Source: Rhodothermales bacterium (GTDB lineage Bacteria > Bacteroidota > Rhodothermia > Rhodothermales > UBA10348). Taken from it: a stretch of 41,138 bases of DNA. The stretch lies in NCBI GenBank assembly GCA_017859335.1, contig JAFMNH010000009.1, positions 1 to 41,138 on the forward strand. Reading direction: 5' to 3'. The translations under genes were made by a program, and so were the position numbers. How positions within the stretch are numbered: the first letter of the stretch is position 1; every line of letters starts with the position of its first letter. The notes under the pieces were generated by a model. That model was not told the DNA's origin and searched no databases. It saw only the letters and a program-made list of their open reading frames with translations. Below are positions 27,101 through 34,324 of this stretch, in pieces.

Positions 27101-27307
27101 GCAGAAAATATCCTTGATCGTGCGAGCCATCACATGATGGATTCCCGGCTTCCCATTGGCCGTAGGCGGTCCTTCGTAAAAGGTGAAGGATGGCGCACCA
27201 TCGCGCTCGGATATGCTCTTCTCGAAGATCTCTCCTTCCTGCCAGAAGGAGAGGATGTCCTTTTCAAGGTGGTTGGCTGATACGTCTCTCGACTCGGGAA
27301 ACGCCAT
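24113..27307 (-). CDS. ileS: Isoleucyl-tRNA synthetase, type 2 (eukaryote-like)
   Basis: IleRS charges tRNA-Ile with isoleucine and edits valine. 1064 residues from the start MAFPESRDVSANHLEKD; an ATG at 27484 would add 59 residues unlike the family. Motifs: HIGH equivalent GIHH (55-58, in TANGKPGIHHVMARTIKDIF), editing domain with LAWTTTPWTTVSNAAIAVG, WDTHGLPVEIEVEKELG, and KMSKSKGNAVDP with KMSKS at 603-607. The C-terminus lacks the zinc-cysteine cluster of E. coli-type IleRS, and the N-terminal block FYEGPPTANGKPG resembles type 2 enzymes, which in other bacteria are linked to mupirocin resistance; I infer that property but the sequence alone does not show it. It is between punA and the DksA-like gene on the same strand. 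Confidence 0.97.
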   Translation of the reverse strand: MAFPESRDVSANHLEKDILSFWQEGEIFEKSISERDGAPSFTFYEGPPTANGKPGIHHVMARTIKDIFCRYKTMQGFRVDRKAGWDTHGLPVEIEVEKELGLEGRHQVEEYGIAKYNAACRESVLRYKGLWDDLTTRMGYWVDLNDPYITFKSSYIESVWWLLKEMHRKGYLYQGFKIQWYSPGSGTVLSSHEVSLGYKEVQDPSIYTRFRSVERDDLYYLAWTTTPWTTVSNAAIAVGKKIDYVRIRLTTEDIGEHEMVLAKARLSVIKEEYEVLDEFKGEALLGKRYQPLYDFFVGEDGTENAWQIVAADYVSTEDGTGLVHTAPAFGAEDYETGLKEGIPMLNAVQPDGHFREGFGFVSGMWFKDADKVVARDLRERGLMYRHETYLHNYPHDWRKGTPLMSYPVESWFIRTTAIKERLMELNDTINWQPKGIGTGRFGDWLKNNVDWALSRRRYWGTPLPIWQSDAPDSEYIEVIGSIAELREKCPGKLPENDEDVDLHRPFVDELTWPAPDGGTMRRVEDLIDVWFDSGAMPFAQWHYPFENKEVFERNFPGDFIAEGVDQTRGWFYTLHAIAALVMDDVAYRNVVVNGLVLDEKGEKMSKSKGNAVDPFALIEEHGVDVIRWYMMSNTPPWENLKFSERGIVESQRKFFNTLSNVYSFFATYANVDGFDGSAAPVIADRAEMDRWILSRLHSTTAIVSSALDEYNPTKAARAVEQFVDELSNWYIRRNRRRFWSAKGGDVDASNKTAAYHTVAECILAVSRLMAPISPFYAEWLFGAINGVMKAHTEASVHLTTFPSVEETRGAFDEALEHRMYLARSISSIVLGLRNTASLNVRQPLPRIMVVTGAGVEEDVIEGVADIIRDETNVKKIEYVLGSSSVVSRQAKPNFKALGKRLGKMMKAANAAIRDLSDEQIDTYIGEGEITVVLDGETVVLSGDDIEVVSEGIEGWLVGQEERITVALDTELTDALRKEGMAREIINRIQNMRKEAGYEVTDRILISWNSDGVLSETIGEHGSWIRNETLCLELISEDDPQGDVTSEFDINSELLTISIRLAKAG

Positions 27308-27417
27308 GTGATTTGCGGGCGAAAGGTGAGGGTTCCAGTACCGGGGTACACCCGGGTAGTAGGGACCGGGAGGGGCAGGAATATAGCAATCCGGCCAGCC
27401 TTCAGCCTGCCTTACCT

Positions 27418-27440
27418 CCCTAATCAGGACGATATTAGGG
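27418..27440. repeat. Inverted repeat upstream of ileS
   Basis: CCCTAAT (27418-27424) and ATTAGGG (27434-27440) form a perfect 7-bp stem with a nine-base loop, 111 bases upstream of the ileS start. There is no T-tract, and the region does not look like a T-box leader. It may be an operator or an mRNA leader hairpin in the punA-ileS gap, which holds no gene (205 bases). Confidence 0.4.
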
Positions 27441-27512
27441 GATTCCTCAAAGAGGCGACATGCCTGAAAACAGACCCGACTCAAAGCGATTGGCGCCCGA
27501 GCGAAAAGCCAA

Positions 27513-28343
27513 CTACATACGGGGTACGATCTTCCTTACCAGGCGCTCGAGGGGTCCGCTGGCCTGCGCGGCGGCGGCCAATACATCGTCAATGCTTATG
27601 GGAGAAAGATTGTCCGGGTCACACTCGTCGGTAACGACAGCAAAGGCAAGTACCCGCATACCCATGTGCCGCGCAACGAGCACTTCCGGTACGGTGCTCA
27701 TGCCAACGACATCGGCCCCCATGCGGGAAAGCATCCGGTACTCAGCCCTCGTTTCCAGGTTCGGTCCTACCACGGCCACGTAAACACCCTCACGCAGGGC
27801 AATTCCTTCTTCAGAGGCCACAGTGCGCGCCATGTGCCGCAACGCACCATCGTAAGGGTCACTCATGTCCGGAAAACGCGGTCCCCAATCATTATGGTTC
27901 GGTCCCTCGAGCGGGTTTACACCCATCAGATTGATGTGGTCTTCGAGGAGCACGATATCACCAGAGATGCTGGCCGGGTTCATCGACCCGCATGCATTGG
28001 TTAGAATGACCTGCTCAACCCCCAGGCTGCCAAGCACCCGCATAGGTACGGTCACCTCCTTGGCATCATATCCTTCATAGATGTGGGCCCGGCCATCGAG
28101 GACAAGAACCGGCGAGCCATCCATGTCCGCTTTGATGAGTCTTCCTGGATGGGAAGCTACCGTCAACCGTGGAAACCCTGGCAGATGCGTAAACTCCCAC
28201 GACCTTTCCACCGACAAACTATCCGTAAGACCGGACAGGCCTGTGCCAAGAACGATGGCCGTCTTGGGTACGTCGCCCATCTGCGATGACAGCAAGGCTG
28301 CCGCCTGCTCCACGCAGCGGATATGGTCACGATCTGATTTCAA
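27513..28343 (-). CDS. punA: Purine nucleoside phosphorylase
   Basis: This enzyme splits purine nucleosides with phosphate to base plus (deoxy)ribose 1-phosphate (salvage). 276 residues from a TTG start at 28343. Family blocks: IVLGTGLSGLTDSL (31-44), SHPGRLIKADMDG, MRVLGSLGVEQVILTNACGS, GPNLETRAEYRMLSRMGADV and GMSTVPEVLVARHMGM. It is of the trimeric PNP/MTA phosphorylase type, most like inosine/guanosine-specific enzymes. The TTG start overlaps the stop of the DivIVA-like gene (28340-28343), which supports translational coupling. It is inserted between the DivIVA-like gene and ileS, an order not seen in the Bacillus cluster. A later ATG (residue 22) would remove part of the N-terminal helix. 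Confidence 0.93.
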   Translation of the reverse strand: MKSDRDHIRCVEQAAALLSSQMGDVPKTAIVLGTGLSGLTDSLSVERSWEFTHLPGFPRLTVASHPGRLIKADMDGSPVLVLDGRAHIYEGYDAKEVTVPMRVLGSLGVEQVILTNACGSMNPASISGDIVLLEDHINLMGVNPLEGPNHNDWGPRFPDMSDPYDGALRHMARTVASEEGIALREGVYVAVVGPNLETRAEYRMLSRMGADVVGMSTVPEVLVARHMGMRVLAFAVVTDECDPDNLSPISIDDVLAAAAQASGPLERLVRKIVPRM

Positions 28344-29341
28344 ACGGTTTCTCCCCGGTCGTGATCAGGTCCGGAACCCTCGATCCCATCCTGCTCCTTG
28401 TCGAGACCTTTCAGAATCTCGTGGATCTTGCGAATTTCATCTTCTCCACTGTCACCTTCCGCCGAAGCGGATGAGGAGGGCTGTGGGTCGCTACCGCTGA
28501 CCTGATCGGCCAGGTCCCATACCGAGACCGATTCCTCCTTGTTTGGCTCGGTCTCGCCCGCGCTGACTTCTTCCGAACTTTCTTCGGTGCTTACTGCGTT
28601 GATTTCGTCCGTGATAGCCTCGGCACTCTCCCCAGCTGGAGTGTCACCTCCCGTTGCCGGTGCCTCGCCAGTGACCCTTTCCTCTACCTTCTCAGCGCCA
28701 CCTGACCCGGTTGCGTTCTCAACTGGCGCATCGTCTACCAGCTCATCGTCAACTGGCGCATCGTCAAACGACGAATTTTCTGCTGGCACATGGCTAGCCT
28801 CGGCTGCATCCGCGGAACGGGCCGCCTCTGCCCTTTCCTCATCCCGGTACATCTCTATCTCCTTGCCAGCGGAGGCGCTTGGAAGGGACGTCATCCCCGA
28901 CTCAAAATGATGCAGCATCTCCATTTCGGATACCAAAAAGGAACGGAGCTTGGCTACGATTTCCTGCTGACGCACTGCGTAGCGCGCCGTTTCGCGCTTC
29001 ATGTCCAGGCGATGTTCATCGGCTTCCTTCTGGAGGCGAATGACCTTATCCTCTACTCCCTCAAGGATGGCCGCAGCCTTGCGCTCTGCATTCTCGACCG
29101 TTTCACGCGCGCTTGTACGTGCCGTCTGGAGAGCATCTCCCAAAGCCTCTTCCACTTTCGTAAAGTGATCGAGGCGCATCTGCTGCTCTGAAATCTTCTC
29201 CTCACAACGACGTAACTCATCCACCATTTCCTGCCAACCCATCGAGATGACATGCAGAAATGAATCGACCTCTTCCGGATCATACCCGCGGAAGGTACGG
29301 GCGAATTCCTGTTTCCTGATATCGAGTGCTGTGATCTTCAT
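28340..29341 (-). CDS. DivIVA-domain protein with long acidic tail
   Basis: The first 140 residues resemble DivIVA: MKITALDIRKQEFARTFRGY then DPEEVDSFLHVISMGWQ, leading into a coiled coil (about 45-140) with heptad-like Glu/Leu pattern. DivIVA proteins in other bacteria bind curved membrane or poles and recruit division and cell-wall proteins. The remaining 190 residues are a disordered, acidic Glu/Asp/Ser/Ala tail with a short repeat (see 28719-28765) ending in GPDHDRGETV. I chose the start at 29341; an ATG at 29398 would add 19 residues before the conserved MKIT. It follows yggS (80 bases) and overlaps punA (28340-28343), all on one strand. Its cell-biological role in this phylum is unproven. 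Confidence 0.86.
   Translation of the reverse strand: MKITALDIRKQEFARTFRGYDPEEVDSFLHVISMGWQEMVDELRRCEEKISEQQMRLDHFTKVEEALGDALQTARTSARETVENAERKAAAILEGVEDKVIRLQKEADEHRLDMKRETARYAVRQQEIVAKLRSFLVSEMEMLHHFESGMTSLPSASAGKEIEMYRDEERAEAARSADAAEASHVPAENSSFDDAPVDDELVDDAPVENATGSGGAEKVEERVTGEAPATGGDTPAGESAEAITDEINAVSTEESSEEVSAGETEPNKEESVSVWDLADQVSGSDPQPSSSASAEGDSGEDEIRKIHEILKGLDKEQDGIEGSGPDHDRGETV
28719..28765. repeat. 30-bp-period direct repeat inside the DivIVA-like gene
   Basis: TCAACTGGCGCATCGTC occurs at 28719-28735 and 28749-28765, exactly 30 bases apart, so it encodes a 10-residue repeated unit (DDAPVDDELV then DDAPVENA) in the acidic tail. Replication slippage inside a low-complexity coding tail is the simplest origin. 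Confidence 0.6.
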
Positions 29342-29421
29342 GGGCCCGTGGACGCCTCGGCGATTGACAGGGTTGATTTCCTGACCGAAAGATACCAAAA
29401 ACCGGGTTGTATGATGATGTC

Positions 29422-30123
29422 CTAACGAGAGCCGAAAATGGCGCTGCCAATACGAACATGCGTTGCGCCCTCCGAAATGGCTACCTCGAAGTCACCACTC
29501 ATGCCCATCGAGAGCAGCGGCTGCTGCCCCGTACACCGGTCGGCAATACCTTCAGAGAGGCACCGCAGGTGGGCCATCTCGGGGCGTACCTGCTCGGGGT
29601 CTTCAGCAGGAGAAGCAAGCGTCATGAGCCCTCTGATCCTCAGGCGGTCGTAATCAGATAGGGTGTCGACAAAGGCATCCAGCGCAGCGGGATCTATGCC
29701 GAATTTGGAGTACTCGCCTGATACGTTCACCTGAATCAAACAGTCGAGATAGCTGTCTGCAGCCGCCAAGCGCTTTTGAAGCTCCTGACCCAACCGATGA
29801 CTGTCCAGGGCATGGAGCAGATCGACCCTGCCCACAATGTCCTTCGCCTTGTTGCGCTGGAGATGGCCGATGTGGTGCCACTCCAACGGGTTGGCTTCCG
29901 TACCCCTACCCAGCGCGTTGGTTTTTCGGACGAGCTCCTGCACCTTGTTCTCGCCAAAGGCACGCTGGCCCAACGCGGAAGCCGCAACAATAGCTTCCTC
30001 AGGAAACGTTTTCGAGACAGCAATCAGGTGAACGTCAGCGACTTCTCTTCCCGACGTGGATGCAGCAGCGGCAATCCTGTCATGAATTGCATCAAGTCGC
30101 TCTTTCAAAGTATTGGCTTGCAT
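29422..30123 (-). CDS. yggS: YggS-family pyridoxal-phosphate homeostasis protein
   Basis: YggS/PLPBP proteins bind pyridoxal 5'-phosphate and help regulate free PLP and amino-acid balance; no catalytic reaction is known. The 233 residues match the family. The PLP-binding lysine is in LIAVSKTFPEE (Lys38), followed by FGENKVQELVRK, WHHIGHLQRNKAKDIV, VNVSGEYSKFGIDP, RGLMTLASPAEDPEQ, SMGMSGDFEVAISEGATHVR and GSAIFG. It is the 5'-most gene of the yggS-divIVA-punA-ileS-dksA-lspA run, as ylmE (same family) is near divIVA in Bacillus subtilis. Confidence 0.95.
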   Translation of the reverse strand: MQANTLKERLDAIHDRIAAAASTSGREVADVHLIAVSKTFPEEAIVAASALGQRAFGENKVQELVRKTNALGRGTEANPLEWHHIGHLQRNKAKDIVGRVDLLHALDSHRLGQELQKRLAAADSYLDCLIQVNVSGEYSKFGIDPAALDAFVDTLSDYDRLRIRGLMTLASPAEDPEQVRPEMAHLRCLSEGIADRCTGQQPLLSMGMSGDFEVAISEGATHVRIGSAIFGSR

Positions 30124-30214
30124 GGGGTTGTAATGAAAGCGACAATAACAGGCCAGTTACGACCTTGCGTATTGCCGTTGGTATCGGTCAGAAAGGCACT
30201 CGTTCCAACCCGAC

Positions 30215-32743
30215 CTAGACTTCCGAGCGCAGCACGTCGAGGGCGCTACGATCATAGACGCCGCGCGAATTGACATGCCCGATACCCAGGGTTAGTACAA
30301 GCACCGAGCCCATGATGAGCAGAATGGACCCTCCAGGCACGACCATATCAGCCTCGAAGACAAAGTATGAGATCAGCCAGCCTGCTCCGAGCGCCAACAC
30401 GATACCCGTGAGCGAAGCCACGATGCCCAGTACCAGATACTCCACTGACATGATACGGACAACGGTGCGCCTTGAGGCCCCAAGCGTCTTCAACAAAACA
30501 CTTTCCTCGATCCGTTGAAAACGGCTGATGAGCACGGCTCCGGCCAGAACAACGAGACCCGTGAGGATCGAAAAGAGTGCCATGAATCGGGCCACAAAGG
30601 CAATACGGGAGAAAATGGCATCAAACACTTCAAGCACCAGCGCCAGATCGATACTGGACACGTTGGGTTGAGCGCGGACCACCGAGCGCTGTACGCGTGC
30701 AGAAGCCTCTTCGCTGTCAACACGGGTCATCATGACGTACCACGCGGGCGCCCTGTCAAGAGACCCCTCGGGAAACACTGCAAAGAAGTTGGTCTGCATC
30801 CGTCGCCAATCCACTTCCCTGATGGACGTAACAACCGAGGGCAGTTCAATACCCTGGATGTCCCAAACAACAGGGTCTCCCACCGCTACGTCCAATTCCC
30901 TGGCCACCTCGGCTTCCATGGATATGGGAATGGGTCCGACGCCATCGTAGGAACCCGTGAAGGCTCCCTCAACCACTGTTTCCGAATCCGTGAGACTTCC
31001 CCTGAACGTGGATCGGTATTCCCGTCGGTGCGCCCACGTGGTGCGCATCGTGGAATCTTCCCGCATGGATGCAACCGTATGTCCCTTCACCGAGTGGATC
31101 CGCATCGTAACGATAGGAACGGCATCCATGACCGCGAGACCCTCCCCTTCAATGGTAGCCCGCACGGGCGCGACCTGATCAGGTTGGATATCGTAAAAGA
31201 TCAGGTTGGGACGTTCTCCTGATCCTGCCAGGGATACCTGGCTGACCAGCGTTCGCTCGCTCACAAGCATCGTGGTCACAAGGAACGTTCCCAGACCCAA
31301 TGCCAACATCATCGTAAGCGTCTGGTTATTTGGTCGGTGCAGGTTCGCAATGCCCTGCTTGATGGTGTACGAGACCTGCTGCGGTGGACGCCGCAGCATA
31401 ACCAGAACGAGTATCCGAGCCGTAGCTGCCAAGAGGAGGAAAACGACGAGGATTCCGCCGGCATATGCCAGTCCCATCGTGAGGGTTGGGGCCTGAACGA
31501 CAGCGAAACCGGTTGTGCCGAGCCCGATCAGGCCCACCGTAAGCCACCATGCCAAACCCCTCTTGTGGGAGGTCGATCCGATCCCGGACCGAAGTGCTGA
31601 CAGCGGGGATACCTCGCGCAGTGAAAGCAAGGGCAGAAGGGCGAACAAAAGAGTAACACCCAGACCTATCCCCGACCCCATGAATACGGCTGGCCACGAA
31701 ATGCTGAAAGCCACGTCGACTGGAAGGAAGTCCGCCAAGATGCGGGGTATCAAGGTCTGTATACCGATGCCCACGGCACTGCCCACACCGGCACCGAACA
31801 GGCCCATGACGCCAGTCTGCAGGACGTATACCCAGACGGTAGACGCTGTCGAGGCACCATAGCATCGCAGCAGGGCGATGGTATGAACACGCTGCCGGAC
31901 ATACACACTAACGGCGGACGCTACGCCAAGTGATCCCAGGAGAAGGGCAGTAAACCCGACTAGCCCGAGGAATCTATACAGATTGGTCAAGGCCTCGTCC
32001 CAATTCTCCCGCTCCTCCTTGACCGTATCCGCTCCGACGCGATACTCCCGCAGCTCATCCCGCAACGGATCTATGGCAGCATCTGCATCCCGGGTATCTT
32101 CAAACTTGAAATAGACCTCATAGTCTGCCCGAGAACCCGCTGACAACAGCGACGCGTCCAAACGTGAGAGGGGAACGTAGACCCGTGGACTGAACAGCAT
32201 GACGGCCGCTGATTCCCGGGGCGTTTGCAGAAGGCGGCCCTCGACGCGGTAAGTAACGCTGCCAATGCGCATGCTGTCTCCGATGGCAATGTCGAACTGC
32301 TGCATAAGGGTGCCATCAATGAGAGCGCCCCCTGTTTTGAGGTAGGTCTGAGCTGCCTCCGGGGGATCTGTTTCCACTGCGCCGTAAAACGGAAAACCGG
32401 GTTCGTTGCCACGCACCGTTACCAACCGGGAGGATTCCGTGCGAGGGAAGTACGCCATGGATGCAAACGACGTCCGGCGCGACTGGATGCCGCCCAGCGA
32501 ATCCACAATGGCCTCGACCCGATCATTGAAGGGAGCCCCGGATTCGAGACTCAAATCAGCACCCAGGAGCGTCTTGGCTTCCTCATCAATGGCTGCACGG
32601 AGATTGTCACCAAACGAATTGATGGAGACCAAAGCGGCAACACCGAGAACCATGGAGGAGACGAACAGGGCCAATCTACCCCTGTTGCCCCGAGTATCCC
32701 GCCGGGCAAAACGCCATACCCATCCTTCCATATCAGGCCTCAT
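30215..32743 (-). CDS. ybbP: ABC transporter permease, YbbP/MacB-type with FtsX domains
   Basis: The 842-residue membrane permease has two FtsX/MacB-like four-helix units, with one N-terminal helix (VSSMVLGVAALVSINSF), a long periplasmic segment and further helices near VGFTALLLGSLGVASAVSVY and FGAGVGSAVGIGIQTLIP, and a C-terminal unit (TGLVVLAGAVLISRF, IVASLTGIVLALGAGWLI). It pairs with the ATPase encoded just upstream; stop and start overlap by 11 bases. I chose ATG at 32743, with ATG at 32731 also possible. The E. coli YbbA-YbbP pair resembles the LolCDE/MacAB family, but its substrate is uncertain; toxic lipid or acyl compounds have been suggested from synteny with tesA. Confidence 0.88.
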   Translation of the reverse strand: MRPDMEGWVWRFARRDTRGNRGRLALFVSSMVLGVAALVSINSFGDNLRAAIDEEAKTLLGADLSLESGAPFNDRVEAIVDSLGGIQSRRTSFASMAYFPRTESSRLVTVRGNEPGFPFYGAVETDPPEAAQTYLKTGGALIDGTLMQQFDIAIGDSMRIGSVTYRVEGRLLQTPRESAAVMLFSPRVYVPLSRLDASLLSAGSRADYEVYFKFEDTRDADAAIDPLRDELREYRVGADTVKEERENWDEALTNLYRFLGLVGFTALLLGSLGVASAVSVYVRQRVHTIALLRCYGASTASTVWVYVLQTGVMGLFGAGVGSAVGIGIQTLIPRILADFLPVDVAFSISWPAVFMGSGIGLGVTLLFALLPLLSLREVSPLSALRSGIGSTSHKRGLAWWLTVGLIGLGTTGFAVVQAPTLTMGLAYAGGILVVFLLLAATARILVLVMLRRPPQQVSYTIKQGIANLHRPNNQTLTMMLALGLGTFLVTTMLVSERTLVSQVSLAGSGERPNLIFYDIQPDQVAPVRATIEGEGLAVMDAVPIVTMRIHSVKGHTVASMREDSTMRTTWAHRREYRSTFRGSLTDSETVVEGAFTGSYDGVGPIPISMEAEVARELDVAVGDPVVWDIQGIELPSVVTSIREVDWRRMQTNFFAVFPEGSLDRAPAWYVMMTRVDSEEASARVQRSVVRAQPNVSSIDLALVLEVFDAIFSRIAFVARFMALFSILTGLVVLAGAVLISRFQRIEESVLLKTLGASRRTVVRIMSVEYLVLGIVASLTGIVLALGAGWLISYFVFEADMVVPGGSILLIMGSVLVLTLGIGHVNSRGVYDRSALDVLRSEV

Positions 32744-33488
32744 CAAGGGTATCGGGTTGGACAGAACCCAGACCCATGCGATCAGCTGCCTGCCCGGTCG
32801 ATGCACTGTCGGAAACGACACGTCCGCCATGAAGACGGATGATCCTGTCCGTCATATTGGCCAGATCCAGATCGTGGGTTACCAGGACCAGTGTCGTCCC
32901 AGCGACCTTGTTCAACGTGAAGAGCAGATCCACGATATGGGATCCCGTCTCTGCGTCCAGGTTGCCTGTGGGCTCATCGGCAAAAAGGATGTCCGGCTTG
33001 TTGATGAAGGCACGCGCCAGGGCAACCCGCTGCTGCTCGCCACCGGAAAGCTGCGAGGGAAAGTGATTCATGCGATCACCCAGTCCGACCTCTGTAAGTA
33101 ACGTGGCCGCTTCCTCCCGTACGTCGTTTCGACCCTGCAACTCTGCAGGCACCATCACATTTTCGAGGGCTGTAAGGGTGGGAATCAATCGGAATGATTG
33201 GAAGACAAACCCCACGTGCTTGTTGCGAACAGTAGCCCGCTCATCCTCGGTCAGCGAACCCAGATCGTGGGAGCAGAGTGTAACAGAACCCTCTGTGGGC
33301 GCGTCCAACCCTGCACACAAGCCCAGCAGAGTGGTTTTACCAGAGCCACTTGGCCCCACGATGGCGCATGTATCTCCACCTTGGATGGAAAACCGTACAC
33401 CGTCCAGCACTGTCAAGGGCCGCTCCCCACTCCGGTAGGTCTTCGTAAGGTCAACAACGTCCAGCACTACGCCAGCAGCTTTCGTCAT
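32733..33488 (-). CDS. ybbA: ABC transporter ATP-binding protein, YbbA/LolD-like
   Basis: 251 residues from the start MTKAAGVVLDVVDLTKTYRS; an upstream ATG at 33638 would run into the tesA gene. Walker A is GPSGSGKT (45-52), the Q-loop VFQSFRLIPTLTALENVMVP (95-114), the signature LSGGEQ (147-152), Walker B ILFADEPTGNLD (167-178) and the H-loop His205. The signature and GNLD match the LolD/MacB/YbbA branch. It energises the permease of the next gene. It is divergent from tesA, with 76 bases between the starts. Confidence 0.92.
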   Translation of the reverse strand: MTKAAGVVLDVVDLTKTYRSGERPLTVLDGVRFSIQGGDTCAIVGPSGSGKTTLLGLCAGLDAPTEGSVTLCSHDLGSLTEDERATVRNKHVGFVFQSFRLIPTLTALENVMVPAELQGRNDVREEAATLLTEVGLGDRMNHFPSQLSGGEQQRVALARAFINKPDILFADEPTGNLDAETGSHIVDLLFTLNKVAGTTLVLVTHDLDLANMTDRIIRLHGGRVVSDSASTGQAADRMGLGSVQPDTLDEA

Positions 33489-33564
33489 GATCGTTTTATT
33501 TGCCTTGTTCACGTCCTCTTCTGGTTCTGTAGCGAAGGCTGCACGACAACGCGGAACATGGTTT

Positions 33565-34266
33565 ATGCCCATCGCTCTGGCCATCGCGCTTTCCACCCTC
33601 GGATGCGGCGACGCCTCAGCGCCTGCAATGCCGGACACATCCTACTCCGATAGACAGGAAGCATCGATACCGGCCCCCGCCGAGACGGACACCGAGGCGG
33701 TGGAGATCCTCTTCCTAGGAGACAGCATCACAGCCGGCTACGGTGTGGACCGCGCCCGTGCTTTCCCGTCCATGGTTGAGATGCGCTTGCGCGAAGCAGG
33801 TTACAGCGTCAACGCAATCGATGCGGGCGTCTCCGGTGACACCAGTACGGGAGGATTGAACAGGTTGGACTGGTTGCTTCAGCGCCCCATTGATATCCTG
33901 GTGCTTGAGCTGGGCGGTAACGACGGCCTTCGCGGACTCGATCTGTCCATGACGCGCTCCAATCTGGGAGCCATCATAGAACGGACCCGGGAAACCTGGC
34001 CGGATGTTGAGGTCGTTCTTGTCGGAATGCAGGTGCCACCAAATCTTGGGCGGGACTATACCCGCGAGTTTGCTGCCATGTATCCGGAGGTAGCAAATCA
34101 ACACGAAACACACTTTGTGGCTTTCCTGGCCGATGGCTTCGAGGATATCGTACATCTGCTGCAGGATGACGGTATCCACCCAACCGAGGAAGGTCATGCC
34201 CTGATAGCAGAGAAGGTCGAAGCCGTTATCGAACCGATCGTGGCGCAACGGCAATCCCCGGCCTGA
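33565..34266 (+). CDS. tesA: Exported SGNH-family esterase/thioesterase, TesA-like
   Basis: E. coli TesA is a periplasmic thioesterase/lysophospholipase/arylesterase. This 233-residue protein shows the SGNH blocks: LGDSITAGYG (51-60, Ser54), AGVSGDTSTGGLNRL (87-101, Gly91), ELGGNDGLRG (115-124, Asn119) and QDDGIHPTEEGHA (200-212, Asp202, His205). All four catalytic-site residues are present. The N-terminus (MPIALAIALSTLGCGDA) is a signal sequence that ends at a Cys with a non-canonical lipobox (Thr at -3), so lipoprotein status is uncertain. I chose ATG at 33565; an ATG at 33487 would overlap the start of ybbA. It is divergent from ybbA-ybbP as in E. coli. Confidence 0.9.
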   Translation: MPIALAIALSTLGCGDASAPAMPDTSYSDRQEASIPAPAETDTEAVEILFLGDSITAGYGVDRARAFPSMVEMRLREAGYSVNAIDAGVSGDTSTGGLNRLDWLLQRPIDILVLELGGNDGLRGLDLSMTRSNLGAIIERTRETWPDVEVVLVGMQVPPNLGRDYTREFAAMYPEVANQHETHFVAFLADGFEDIVHLLQDDGIHPTEEGHALIAEKVEAVIEPIVAQRQSPA

Positions 34267-34324
34267 AAACGGCTAAACGGACATCAGGTATCGCATAGGC
34301 GCCTGAGACAACATGCAGCACCGG

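Noticed and set aside
27308-27512. T-box riboswitch in the ileS leader
   Set aside because: No T-box core sequence or terminator/antiterminator pair was visible; only a simple inverted repeat.
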